This document shows, in pieces, positions 15,737-23,331 of a stretch of DNA of 28,276 bases. A program made the translations under genes and the position numbers. Source of the stretch: CALAZP01 sp964410725 (GTDB lineage: Bacteria > Bacteroidota > Bacteroidia > Chitinophagales > Saprospiraceae); contig CAYPID010000032.1 of the NCBI GenBank assembly GCA_964410725.1, positions 1 through 28,276 on the forward strand, given 5' to 3'. The notes under the pieces were generated by a model that was not told the DNA's origin, ran no database searches, and saw only the letters and a program-made list of their open reading frames with translations. The stretch's first letter is position 1; each line of letters begins with the position of its first letter.

Positions 15737-16321
15737 TTATGGAAATCGTTCGATAATCATAGCTAGAGATAAACCTGCAGCTGCACCCGAAATAAAAAGA
15801 TTCCACTCTCTTAATTTGACTTTAAGTAAGCCTAAAAAAATAAAGGATACTCCAAGAATAATGGCGATAATGATTAATTGACCTAACTCTACTCCAAGGT
15901 TAAAGGCCAATAATTGGGTAATAAAACCCTCATCTATTCCAGGTATGACAGTAGAGCGAAAAAAGTTGGAAAAACCCATTCCATGAATCAACCCAAAAAA
16001 AGCAGCAAGACTGTATTTTACGGAAACACTAATCCCACTCTGCCTTCGATTATAAATATTGTACAACGCGGTGAGCAGAATGGTTAAGGGGATTAGAAAC
16101 TCAATTAAACCACCATCAACAGACACCATATCCAAAGCAGAGAGTGCCAAGGTGACCGAATGGCCAAAAGTGAAGGAAGTAGCCAATATGGCTACTTTTT
16201 TCCAATCACTTATTTGGTATACAGCGCAAAGGGCGATTACAAAGAGAATATGATCATATCCGTTTAAATCTAAAATATGATCAAAACCAAGACCTATATA
16301 AACGCCAAATTCAGATTGCAA
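15737..16321 (-). CDS. HupE/UreJ-like membrane protein
   Basis: A 194-residue polytopic inner-membrane protein with about six transmembrane segments. Family marks are the HupE-type histidine motifs GFDHILDLNGYDHILFV (13-29), TFGHSVTLAL and GLIHGMGFSNFF. HupE and UreJ are nickel (or cobalt) permeases beside hydrogenase or urease operons. Here there is neither, so the metal and the direction of transport are open. It is 11 bp downstream of ahcY on the same strand and 10 bp upstream of the DUF6702 gene. Confidence 0.85.
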   Translation of the reverse strand: MQSEFGVYIGLGFDHILDLNGYDHILFVIALCAVYQISDWKKVAILATSFTFGHSVTLALSALDMVSVDGGLIEFLIPLTILLTALYNIYNRRQSGISVSVKYSLAAFFGLIHGMGFSNFFRSTVIPGIDEGFITQLLAFNLGVELGQLIIIAIILGVSFIFLGLLKVKLREWNLFISGAAAGLSLAMIIERFP

Positions 16322-16332
16322 AGTCTAACTAT

Positions 16333-17646
16333 TTAGTATCGGTAATAATCAGGTTTGTATGGTCCTGCTACATCAACTCCAATATAGTCTGCTTGATCTT
16401 GATTTAATTCTTCAAGTTCAACCCCAATTTTGGCTAAGTGAAGTCTCGCTACTTCTTCGTCTAAGTGCTTGGGAAGCACATAAACTTTATTCTCGTATTT
16501 CTCAGGCTGTGTAAACAATTCAATCTGAGCCAATACTTGGTTAGTAAAAGAGTTGGACATTACAAAAGATGGGTGTCCAGTAGCGCAACCAAGATTGACC
16601 AAACGACCCTCAGCTAATAATATAATATCTTTACCATCTATTGTGTACTTATCCACCTGTGGTTTGATGTTGACCAAAGTCTTTCCATAATGCTCCTTCA
16701 ACCAAGCTACGTCAATTTCATTATCGAAATGTCCAATATTACATACAATGGTTTTGTCTTTCATAGCCTTGAAATGTGAACCATTTACGATATTCTTATT
16801 TCCAGTAGCTGTTATAACAATATCAGCTCTTGGAATGGCATTAGACATTTTCTTTACTTCATATCCATCCATTGCTGCTTGTAGCGCACAAATGGGGTCT
16901 ATTTCTGTAACTATAACTCTGCAACCTGCACCTTGTAAAGAGGCTGCAGTTCCTTTCCCTACATCTCCATATCCTGCTACGACAGCCACCTTACCAGCCA
17001 TCATTATATCAGTAGCCCTTCTAATGGCATCAACCGCCGATTCTTTACAACCATACTTGTTATCGAACTTAGATTTAGTAACCGAATCGTTAATATTAAT
17101 AGCTGGAATCGGAAGAGTACCTTTTTGCACTCTTTCATAAAGCCTGAGCACTCCTGTTGTAGTTTCCTCACTAAGGCCTCCAATACCTTCAACAAGTTCT
17201 GGATGATGATCTAATACCATATTCGTTAAATCACCCCCGTCATCTAAAATCATATTTAATGGTTGCCCATCTTCAAAAGCAAAAAGGGTTTGCTCAATGC
17301 ACCACCAGAATTCTTCTTCATTCATTCCTTTCCAAGCGTAAACAGGCACGCCAGTTGCTGCAATTGCCGCCGCTGCGTGATCTTGAGTGGAAAAAATATT
17401 ACAAGATGACCAGCTTACTTCTGCTCCTAATGCAGTTAGTGTTTCAATTAAAACAGCTGTTTGAATAGTCATATGCAAACAACCAGCAATTCTAGCCCCT
17501 TTAAGGGGTTGACTGGGACCGTATTTTTCACGAAGTGCTATCAAACCTGGCATCTCGGCTTCTGCCAATTCTATTTCTTTTCTTCCCCATTCCGCTAATG
17601 AAATGTCTTTTACCTTGTAAGTTGTTTTCTTTTCTGCAACTTGCAT
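16333..17646 (-). CDS. ahcY: Adenosylhomocysteinase (S-adenosylhomocysteine hydrolase)
   Basis: NAD-dependent enzyme that splits S-adenosylhomocysteine to adenosine and homocysteine, relieving product inhibition of methyltransferases. 437 residues, complete. Visible marks: STQDHAAAAIA (86-96), DDGGDLTNM (135-143), NINDSVTKSKFDNKYGC (184-200), NAD loop GYGDVGKG (225-232), GHPSFVMSNSFTNQ (357-370) and the invariant C-terminal KPDYYRY. The start ATG lies 28 bp after mgsA, and no riboswitch-like structure fits in that space. Probably co-transcribed with mgsA upstream and the HupE-like gene downstream. Confidence 0.98.
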   Translation of the reverse strand: MQVAEKKTTYKVKDISLAEWGRKEIELAEAEMPGLIALREKYGPSQPLKGARIAGCLHMTIQTAVLIETLTALGAEVSWSSCNIFSTQDHAAAAIAATGVPVYAWKGMNEEEFWWCIEQTLFAFEDGQPLNMILDDGGDLTNMVLDHHPELVEGIGGLSEETTTGVLRLYERVQKGTLPIPAININDSVTKSKFDNKYGCKESAVDAIRRATDIMMAGKVAVVAGYGDVGKGTAASLQGAGCRVIVTEIDPICALQAAMDGYEVKKMSNAIPRADIVITATGNKNIVNGSHFKAMKDKTIVCNIGHFDNEIDVAWLKEHYGKTLVNIKPQVDKYTIDGKDIILLAEGRLVNLGCATGHPSFVMSNSFTNQVLAQIELFTQPEKYENKVYVLPKHLDEEVARLHLAKIGVELEELNQDQADYIGVDVAGPYKPDYYRY

Positions 17647-17674
17647 TTTTTTAGATTTAGATATGATTTAATTT

Positions 17675-18043
17675 TTATTCAAATAAAGCTTTCATCATTA
17701 ACATAGCGGCAGCTGGATTTGTTGCCAATGGTATGTTATAGACATCACAAAGCCTCATAAGCATACTAACATCAACTTCATGAGGATGTTTACCAAGTGG
17801 GTCTCTAAAAAAAATAACCATACTAAGCTCACCCTCAACAATTTTACTCGCAATTTGAGCATCACCACCCATTGGACCAGATGCCAGTTTTTCAACTTGT
17901 AATCCCGCCTTTTCAATATGGCTTCCTGTTGTCCCTGTGGCTACCATTTCGATCTTTTTATCCTTTAATTTTTCGAAATAATCCTTTACAAATGCCACCA
18001 TTTCAGCTTTTCTACCATCATGAGCAATTAAGGCAATTTTCAT
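17675..18043 (-). CDS. mgsA: Methylglyoxal synthase
   Basis: Converts dihydroxyacetone phosphate to methylglyoxal and phosphate, a bypass of lower glycolysis used when phosphate is short. 122 residues from ATG 18041-18043 (MKIALIAHDGRK, the usual family start). The frame extends six codons further to a TTG at 18061, which is less likely. Residues matching the E. coli enzyme: His8, the phosphate-binding TGTTGS (36-41), Asp61 (PMGGDAQ), and His88 and Asp91 in HPHEVDV; the offsets to E. coli His98, Asp71 and Asp101 are constant. It is first in the minus-strand series leading into ahcY. Confidence 0.95.
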   Translation of the reverse strand: MKIALIAHDGRKAEMVAFVKDYFEKLKDKKIEMVATGTTGSHIEKAGLQVEKLASGPMGGDAQIASKIVEGELSMVIFFRDPLGKHPHEVDVSMLMRLCDVYNIPLATNPAAAMLMMKALFE

Positions 18044-18053
18044 TTGTTGTCTA

Positions 18054-18063
18054 GTTTGCAAAC
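18054..18063. promoter_or_regulatory. Perfect palindrome at the mgsA transcription start region
   Basis: GTTTGCAAAC is a perfect 10-base palindrome between the predicted mgsA -7 box and the start codon, overlapping the expected transcript start. A repressor site is possible, but no regulator is suggested by the sequence. Confidence 0.3.
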
Positions 18064-18070
18064 AAAAATA
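18063..18070 (-). promoter_or_regulatory. Probable -7 box of mgsA
   Basis: TATTTTTG on the minus strand, a full TAnnTTTG match, 19 bases before the mgsA ATG. No good TTG stands about 20 bases further upstream, so the -33 element is weak or absent. Confidence 0.4.
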
Positions 18071-18081
18071 CCATTAAATCA

Positions 18082-18110
18082 TTTGTTTAGGTGACGAAAA
18101 GCTACTTTTG
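18082..18110 (+). promoter_or_regulatory. Bacteroidota-type promoter for the DUF2911 gene
   Basis: TTTG (18082-18085), a 17-base spacer and TACTTTTG (18103-18110). The -7 box sits inside the inverted repeat GCTAC-TTTT-GTAGC (18101-18114). Transcript start is expected near 18117, 28 bases before the ATG. Confidence 0.55.
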
Positions 18111-18144
18111 TAGCATTTATTAATTTTTAAAAAACAAAAAGTAA

Positions 18145-18990
18145 ATGAAAAAGTATTTTTCTTTGATGTTTGCTGCTTCATTGGTTTTATCTACCAATCT
18201 TTTTGGTCAACTCAGGACACCATCTGCAAGTCCTGCCGCAACAGTTATGCAAACTGTAGGCTTAACTCAAGTTACTGTTGAGTATTCAAGGCCTTCTATG
18301 AGGGGAAGAGCAATCTTTGGAGAAGATGGTTTAGTGCCTTTCGGAAAGGTTTGGCGAACTGGAGCAAATTCAGCTACCAAAATTGAATTCTCAGAAGATG
18401 TAAAGGTGGCAGAGCATGACTTGAAAGCTGGTGCTTATGCGGTTTTGAGTGTTCCTGGGGCAGAGGAATGGGAAGTTATGTTTTTCCCTTACGAAAGTTC
18501 AAACTGGGGAAGCTATCCCGAAAAAACGCCTGCAGCCACGGTAAAGGTAACGGCTAGTTCTACCTCTAGTGCTTATGAAACATTTACTATTGAGTTGGCA
18601 CACCTTTCTAATGATGGTGCCCACTTAGTAATGAAGTGGGAAAATACTAAGATTGCTATCCCAGTAACTGTTCACACTCAAAAACAAGTCGCATCGAGTT
18701 TCGAAAAAATGATGGCAGGCCCTTCTAACGGTGAATACTACAACTACGGAGTTTATCTAGCTGAAACTGGAGGCGATTTGAATAAGGCCCTGGAATACGT
18801 TCAAAAGGTTACCAAAACCGATAATCCAATGTATTGGCAAAAGAGACAAGAATCTTTAATTCTTGCAAAATTAGGTAAGAACGTAGAGGCCATTGCTGCT
18901 GCTAAGGTATCATTAGAACTTGCAAAAAAAGCAGGCAGTGAAGATTACATTAGAATGAATGAAAAATCTATAGCAGAGTGGTCTAACTAA
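18145..18990 (+). CDS. DUF2911 domain exported protein with C-terminal helical repeats
   Basis: A 281-residue protein with a signal peptide (MKKYFSLMFAASLVLSTNLFGQ, cleavage near 22). The DUF2911 domain (about 23-165) shows its hallmarks: VTVEYSRPSMRGRAIFG, LVPFGKVWRTGANSATKIEF and AGAYAVLSVPG. Residues about 195-281 are helical and TPR-like (NYGVYLAETGGDLNKALEYVQK, LAKLGKNVEAIAAAK). The function of DUF2911 is not known; it is common in Bacteroidota and likely periplasmic. It has its own promoter and stands alone, closed by a long hairpin. Confidence 0.88.
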   Translation: MKKYFSLMFAASLVLSTNLFGQLRTPSASPAATVMQTVGLTQVTVEYSRPSMRGRAIFGEDGLVPFGKVWRTGANSATKIEFSEDVKVAEHDLKAGAYAVLSVPGAEEWEVMFFPYESSNWGSYPEKTPAATVKVTASSTSSAYETFTIELAHLSNDGAHLVMKWENTKIAIPVTVHTQKQVASSFEKMMAGPSNGEYYNYGVYLAETGGDLNKALEYVQKVTKTDNPMYWQKRQESLILAKLGKNVEAIAAAKVSLELAKKAGSEDYIRMNEKSIAEWSN

Positions 18991-18992
18991 AA

Positions 18993-19032
18993 TTTAAATG
19001 AATAGCCCTGAGTTAAGGGCTATTCATTTAAA
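18993..19032. terminator. Long perfect hairpin, probable terminator after the DUF2911 gene
   Basis: The 17-base arm at 18993-19009 (TTTAAATGAATAGCCCT) is matched exactly by its inverse at 19016-19032, with a 6-base loop, starting 3 bases after the stop codon. Both ends of the stem are AT pairs, but there is no long T-run after it on the plus strand. On the minus strand the stem is followed by TTTTAG, so it may serve both directions. Confidence 0.75.
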
Positions 19033-19090
19033 ACAATAAATGCATCTTATTTTTTTTAACCCAACCTGCCTTTGATTTATTGGGAACCAT
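19033..19090. other. Unassigned flank left of the assembly gap
   Basis: 58 bases with no supportable gene. On the minus strand there is a short open frame that runs out of the gap and ends at 19028 (…KAGWVKKNKMHLLF). It could be the C-terminus of a gene hidden in the gap, but there are too few residues to recognise it. Confidence 0.3.
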
Positions 19091-19190
19091 NNNNNNNNNN
19101 NNNNNNNNNNNNNNNNNNNNNNNNNNNNNNNNNNNNNNNNNNNNNNNNNNNNNNNNNNNNNNNNNNNNNNNNNNNNNNNNNNNNNNNNNN
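19091..19190. other. Assembly gap (100 N)
   Basis: Exactly 100 N, the conventional placeholder for a gap of unknown length. The real missing sequence may be far longer. Any reading frame drawn through it is meaningless. Confidence 0.98.
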
Positions 19191-19214
19191 AGCAGGGTTA
19201 AAACAAAAATTAGT

Positions 19215-19541
19215 TTAAACTTCTTCAATGGTTTCACTTACCCCATTTTTCTTAACAGATGCAATCCCGTTTTCCATTGCGGAAACACTTTCATATAGCT
19301 CTGATTTTCCAATAGTTTGATGATTGCCAGCTTTTAATTCAAAAAAAGGTTTGCCATTAGAAGATTCTTTCCTTTCATATCTGGAATCATCAGAACAATT
19401 TTTTTGTACAGAAGTAATACCGTTCATGCAAGCTGACTTTGAAGAATAACCTTCACTGGTTAAAATGATTTGTCCATTGGAGGCTTTAAGATTGAAATAG
19501 TATTGGCCATCTTTGCCAACTTTACAAGTGAATTTTCCCAT
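19215..19541 (-). CDS. YegP-like protein, two tandem DUF1508 repeats
   Basis: A 108-residue protein made of two copies of the same unit: residues 9-51 (GKDGQYYFNLKASNGQIILTS… then GITSVQKN) and 60-101 (SSNGKPFFELKAGNHQTIGKS… then GIASVKKN). This is the DUF1508/YegP arrangement: small, soluble and mainly beta. Function unknown. It has no signal peptide. It stands alone on the minus strand: its 3' end is 25 bp from the assembly gap, and upstream lies the end of the beta-helix lipoprotein gene 66 bp away on the same strand. I saw no TAnnTTTG box in that 65-base space. Confidence 0.9.
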   Translation of the reverse strand: MGKFTCKVGKDGQYYFNLKASNGQIILTSEGYSSKSACMNGITSVQKNCSDDSRYERKESSNGKPFFELKAGNHQTIGKSELYESVSAMENGIASVKKNGVSETIEEV

Positions 19542-19606
19542 ATTGATTAAATTTTTATAGTGAAATAAAAAACAGAATGTCCATTTAGTAACTGAAAAGA
19601 TGTTTT

Positions 19607-21115
19607 TTAGTTTTCAAAGCAACCTATGCTTGGTTGACTAGAATCTCTAAGGTTACCATCTATATCAATATTAATATTGATAAAATCATTAATTGGCGTA
19701 CCTGCGCCTCTAGCCACTGAAAGTGAATCCAAACTAAAATCTACTTCATCTACATTTTTGAATAGGGGGGTGTCCGATTCTAACTTCAAACAAGATTGGC
19801 AAAGGGTTTCAAAAAAATCTAGATATAAACTTTCTTGGTCAGTTATCAATTCAGTAATTTTTATAGCACAATGATCAAATTTTACGTCAAATAGGCCTTG
19901 GTTTTCCCGATTAGAAATATCTTTTAAGACCAATTCGTCTTTTCTGGATCCAGCTATGATGGAGTTGGTAAAGTAAGCCTTTAAAGGGGCTACAGCAACT
20001 TCGGGGCAGATTGGACCATCCCCGATACAAACAAAATTGGAAAGCTGGAGGGCATCGGCATCTACCCCGTAAGAAGCAATAGTGCAATAGTTGAAAGAAT
20101 AATCGCCCCCTCTTGTTAAGTACACGCTGGTGGAATAATTGGAGTGTATTAAGGTGTTGTCCGCCCTTATTTTAGCTTGAATTCCATATAACCCAGGCCC
20201 TGCTGTATTCCTTATTCTAGTATTGGTTAAAGTTAAAACAGAAGCCGAATCAGCATAAATTCCCAGGTTAGAATTTTTAATGGTAGTATAGCTTATTCTG
20301 TTTCCTTTGCTACCGCCAGACAAATAAATTCCCCACCATTGTCCAGCTTCTTCTTCAAAAGATGGTTCTAATCGGTCTCCCTGAATCACCACTGGATTTT
20401 CTTTAGTTCCTTCAATAGAAATTCTGCCATCCGTGTCAATATAGATGATCCCATCATTGTACACTCCAAACAAATCATTTTGTGTTATTCCCCCATGAAC
20501 GTAAATTTGAGCCCCAGCAGGAATCACTAATTTGCAGTCGGAAACCCACAATAATCCATACACTACATAGGGTTTGGGATCATCCCAAATCACCTCTGAA
20601 CCGTTGCACGGCAATAAATTAAATTCGCCCATTGCATCCATGGATGGAAAGTAATTGGCATTTTGCCCCCAAGCTTGAAAAAGAACTTTTTTGCCGGCAG
20701 TCCCACTTTTGATAATCAAATTTTCTTCAATCACAAAAGGGCTCACACTTAAGGGTTGATCAGGATCAATAGTTACCTCTGCAAAAACATAAATTGAATC
20801 TTTGCCTAAAATTTCAACATCATTCACTATTAATCCAGCTATTCCATCCACATTAATTCTGAATTTTGAATTGGAACCCATTTCTAATCCTACCTCATCC
20901 AAAAGAATTGGGTTTTTACTACTATTCTTAATTTTGAAAGAATAAGTAGCCGATCCTCGCTGTGTAAATACGGTATCAAAAAGTAGGGTATCAACAGAAA
21001 AGGTTATTTCATCAAGATTGCCATTGATGTAAATTTCTTCTTTGTTACATTGAGTAAACCATACCATGAAATTCAAAAGAAGAAGAAAAAAATAGACCGG
21101 TCTTAAATGAATCAT
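19607..21115 (-). CDS. Probable lipoprotein with right-handed beta-helix domain
   Basis: A 502-residue exported protein. The hydrophobic start MIHLRPVYFFLLLLNFMVWF is followed by TQCNKEE with Cys23, a likely lipidation site, although the residues before it do not fit the classical lipobox. Residues about 35-160 resemble an Ig-like domain common in Bacteroidota surface lipoproteins (SVDTLLFDTVFTQRGSATYSFKIKNSS). Residues about 200-410 are parallel beta-helix-like with short repeating strands (ISYTTIKNSNLGIYADSASVLTLTNTRIRNT). Such helices often bind or cut polysaccharide, but no catalytic residues can be claimed. The start lies 75 bp from the oppositely oriented glycosyltransferase operon. Confidence 0.78.
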   Translation of the reverse strand: MIHLRPVYFFLLLLNFMVWFTQCNKEEIYINGNLDEITFSVDTLLFDTVFTQRGSATYSFKIKNSSKNPILLDEVGLEMGSNSKFRINVDGIAGLIVNDVEILGKDSIYVFAEVTIDPDQPLSVSPFVIEENLIIKSGTAGKKVLFQAWGQNANYFPSMDAMGEFNLLPCNGSEVIWDDPKPYVVYGLLWVSDCKLVIPAGAQIYVHGGITQNDLFGVYNDGIIYIDTDGRISIEGTKENPVVIQGDRLEPSFEEEAGQWWGIYLSGGSKGNRISYTTIKNSNLGIYADSASVLTLTNTRIRNTAGPGLYGIQAKIRADNTLIHSNYSTSVYLTRGGDYSFNYCTIASYGVDADALQLSNFVCIGDGPICPEVAVAPLKAYFTNSIIAGSRKDELVLKDISNRENQGLFDVKFDHCAIKITELITDQESLYLDFFETLCQSCLKLESDTPLFKNVDEVDFSLDSLSVARGAGTPINDFININIDIDGNLRDSSQPSIGCFEN

Positions 21116-21135
21116 CTATCATATACTATTTGGTG

Positions 21136-21143
21136 CAAAAATA
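21136..21143 (-). promoter_or_regulatory. Probable -7 box of the beta-helix lipoprotein gene
   Basis: TATTTTTG on the minus strand, 20 bases before the ATG. The sequence 20 bases further upstream reads GTTC, a poor -33 element, so support comes from the -7 box and position only. Confidence 0.4.
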
Positions 21144-21190
21144 AGACAAAACGGAGCCTTGAACTAACTTTATTTTTTGACTTTTGCAGA

Positions 21191-21877
21191 ATGAAAACTT
21201 TTGTAATTATTCCAGCCCTCAATGAAGAACAATCCATCGGCTTAGTTATAAATGCATTATCGCCTTATAATATTGCCAAAATAATCGTTGCGGATAATGG
21301 AAGTTCGGATTCAACTGCAAAAGTTGCTCGTGAAGCTGGAGCAGAAGTGGTATTTGAACAAGAGCGGGGATATGGCGCCGCTTGTTTAAAGGCCCTTGAA
21401 TACGCCAATAAATTTGACCCGGATGTTTTTCTATTTATGGATGGTGATTTTGCTGACGATGCCACTGATATAACTAGAATACTTGAACCCATAGAATCAA
21501 GAAAGGCTGATTTAGTGATCGGAAGTAGAGTTTTAGGGAAAAGAGAAAGAGGCGCTTTAACTATTCCACAAATAATTGGAAATGCACTGGCCACTCGATT
21601 ATTAAAACTTTTTTTTGGAGTTGATTATACCGATTTAGGGCCCTTTCGCGCCATTACCAAATCAGGACTTGAACAGCTCAAAATGGTGGACAGGAACTAT
21701 GGCTGGACCATAGAAATGCAAATAAAAGCTGCGCTGCATCAACTTAATTACCATGAAGTGCCTGTGAATTATCGACGGAGAATAGGCCAGTCAAAGGTGT
21801 CGGGAACCATTAAGGGAAGTATCATGGCAGGTTCAATAATATTGTATGCTCTTTATAAATATGGACGACCAAGATGA
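21191..21877 (+). CDS. GT2 glycosyltransferase, DPM1-like (polyprenyl-phosphate sugar synthase type)
   Basis: A 228-residue GT-A enzyme of family GT2. It opens with FVIIPALNEEQSIG (4-17), then VADNGSSDST (33-42), the metal-binding DGD (84-86) in FMDGDFADD, VIGSR (109-113) and GWTIEMQIKA (171-180). This is the dolichol-phosphate mannose or glucose synthase pattern: transfer of a nucleotide-activated sugar to a polyprenyl-phosphate carrier at the inner face of the membrane. The exact sugar is unknown. The frame is open upstream to 21107, but the family start is ATG 21191. Its stop overlaps the next gene as ATGA (21874-21877), so the two are coupled. No convincing promoter, though TAACTTTA at 21165-21172 is close. 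Confidence 0.88.
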   Translation: MKTFVIIPALNEEQSIGLVINALSPYNIAKIIVADNGSSDSTAKVAREAGAEVVFEQERGYGAACLKALEYANKFDPDVFLFMDGDFADDATDITRILEPIESRKADLVIGSRVLGKRERGALTIPQIIGNALATRLLKLFFGVDYTDLGPFRAITKSGLEQLKMVDRNYGWTIEMQIKAALHQLNYHEVPVNYRRRIGQSKVSGTIKGSIMAGSIILYALYKYGRPR

Positions 21878-23331
21878 CCGTAATTTTATCCTATTTATTA
21901 TGGACTTTATATTTAATCATTGCAGGGTGTATTACGCTTTACTGTGGAATTCAATTGCATTTACTTTTGCGATATTGGAATTATAAAAAGAAATTGGATA
22001 ACGCCTATATAACAGCGGGTAAGGACCCCATTGAATGGCCACCAATTACCATTCAGTTGCCGTTGTATAACGAATATAAAGTCATTGACCGACTACTTCA
22101 ATCCATAGCAGCGTTAGATTATCCTGATGAACTTTTAGAAATTCAAATTGTGGATGATTCTACAGATGAAACGACCAGTATATGCCGGAAAGCTGTTCAG
22201 AAATATAAAGCTCTTGGGAAAAATTGGTCCTTAATCCATCGAACGGATAGACTTGGTTTTAAAGCGGGAGCGCTCCAAAATGCCATGGAAATGGCTAGTT
22301 TTCCATTTATTGCAATATTTGATGCGGATTTTACGCCTACGGCAAAATTTTTAAAAAACACAGTACATTTTTTTTCTAATCCAAAAGTGGGAGCAGTTCA
22401 AACCAGATGGGGGTATTTGAATAAAAAGTATAATTGGTTAACCAGAATCCAAGCCCTACAATTAAATGTACATTTTACAATAGAGCAAATGGGAAGGACT
22501 GCAGGTGGTTATTTTAATCAATTCAATGGCACTGCAGGTATTTGGAGAAAGAGTGCTATTGAGGATGCCGGAGGGTGGCAATCGGATACCATTACTGAAG
22601 ATTTGGACCTGAGTATACGGGCTCAACTTAAGGGATGGAAAATTCACTACGAAGAACAGATTACTGTTCCATCTGAATTACCTGTTTATCTATCGGATTA
22701 CCAAAAGCAGCAAGCTAGATGGATAACTGGTGGTATATCTGTTTTTAAAAAACTTCGACAAACTGTAATTAAATCAAATTTGAAATGGAAAGTTAAAATC
22801 CATGTTTTATTTCAGATGGGGGCTGCCTTGATGTACGGTTTAGTCTATTTATTGGCAATATTAGGTTTAGTTTTATTATTTCTGCCAGGTTTACACGAAA
22901 TTTTTCCCTCTGCTCCCCTGCTACTATTTTTTTACCAAATTGGATTTTTTTCGTTGGTTTTAGTATTTGGAACAGCCCAGCTTTTTGCTAAAAAGGAGGG
23001 CGTCAAAATTTTCTCGTTTCCAATTTATTTAATTACCACTTTAGGGTTATCCCATTTTTATTCTAAAGCTATTGGAAAGGGCTTGGTCAGTAAATTTTCG
23101 TTTTTTCATCGAACTCCTAAATATGGTCCTTCTGCAAAAGGTACATCGGGTAGATTTAATATTTTAAAAAGTAATTGGGAAGAAGGTTTGCTTTCTCTGG
23201 TATTTGGTGGGGCCTCTTACTACGGCTTACATATAGAAAATTACTATTTCCTGTTGCTTCATGGACTTTTGGCTATTGGTCTCTTTTTTGTTTTTTTTCA
23301 ATCCTTAAAACATCCGACATCCCTACCATGA
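21874..23331 (+). CDS. Membrane GT2 glycosyltransferase, CslA/CslC-like (cellulose synthase superfamily)
   Basis: A 485-residue inner-membrane GT2. One N-terminal transmembrane helix (about 5-30) precedes the catalytic loop, which holds the D,D,D,QxxRW set: Asp94-Asp95 (VDDSTDETT), DAD 150-152 (FDADFTP), the TED motif 241-243 (TEDLDLS) and QQARW (279-283). Several transmembrane segments follow (about 310-340, 345-370, near 385-400 and 450-475). The YNEYKVIDRLL and DRLGFKAGALQNAM stretches match plant mannan/glucan synthases CslA/CslC and their bacterial relatives. It probably makes a beta-linked glycan or glycolipid; product unknown. ATGA overlaps on both sides bind it into one operon. Confidence 0.88.
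   Translation: MTVILSYLLWTLYLIIAGCITLYCGIQLHLLLRYWNYKKKLDNAYITAGKDPIEWPPITIQLPLYNEYKVIDRLLQSIAALDYPDELLEIQIVDDSTDETTSICRKAVQKYKALGKNWSLIHRTDRLGFKAGALQNAMEMASFPFIAIFDADFTPTAKFLKNTVHFFSNPKVGAVQTRWGYLNKKYNWLTRIQALQLNVHFTIEQMGRTAGGYFNQFNGTAGIWRKSAIEDAGGWQSDTITEDLDLSIRAQLKGWKIHYEEQITVPSELPVYLSDYQKQQARWITGGISVFKKLRQTVIKSNLKWKVKIHVLFQMGAALMYGLVYLLAILGLVLLFLPGLHEIFPSAPLLLFFYQIGFFSLVLVFGTAQLFAKKEGVKIFSFPIYLITTLGLSHFYSKAIGKGLVSKFSFFHRTPKYGPSAKGTSGRFNILKSNWEEGLLSLVFGGASYYGLHIENYYFLLLHGLLAIGLFFVFFQSLKHPTSLP

Noticed and set aside
16748..17140. 130-codon open frame on the plus strand opposite ahcY
   Set aside because: It is a mirror frame of a strongly conserved gene, with no start context, promoter or recognisable product.
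17647..17674. SAH or SAM riboswitch before ahcY
   Set aside because: Only 28 AT-rich bases separate mgsA and ahcY, too little for a known aptamer.
19028..19237. Reading frame passing through the N-run
   Set aside because: It depends on 100 placeholder N, so it has no coding support; only its left-hand tail is real sequence.
21107..21190. 28-codon N-terminal extension of the DPM1-like gene
   Set aside because: The family begins at MKTFVIIPALNEE; the extension overlaps the divergent lipoprotein start and has no family similarity.
21265..21594. 109-codon minus-strand frame inside the DPM1-like gene
   Set aside because: Antisense shadow of a clear GT2 gene; low-complexity Ser/Ala-rich translation.
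23175..23327. 51-codon N-terminal extension of the GT-C gene
   Set aside because: It lies wholly inside the preceding GT2 gene; the ATGA overlap at 23328-23331 and the start of hydrophobic sequence give a better start.
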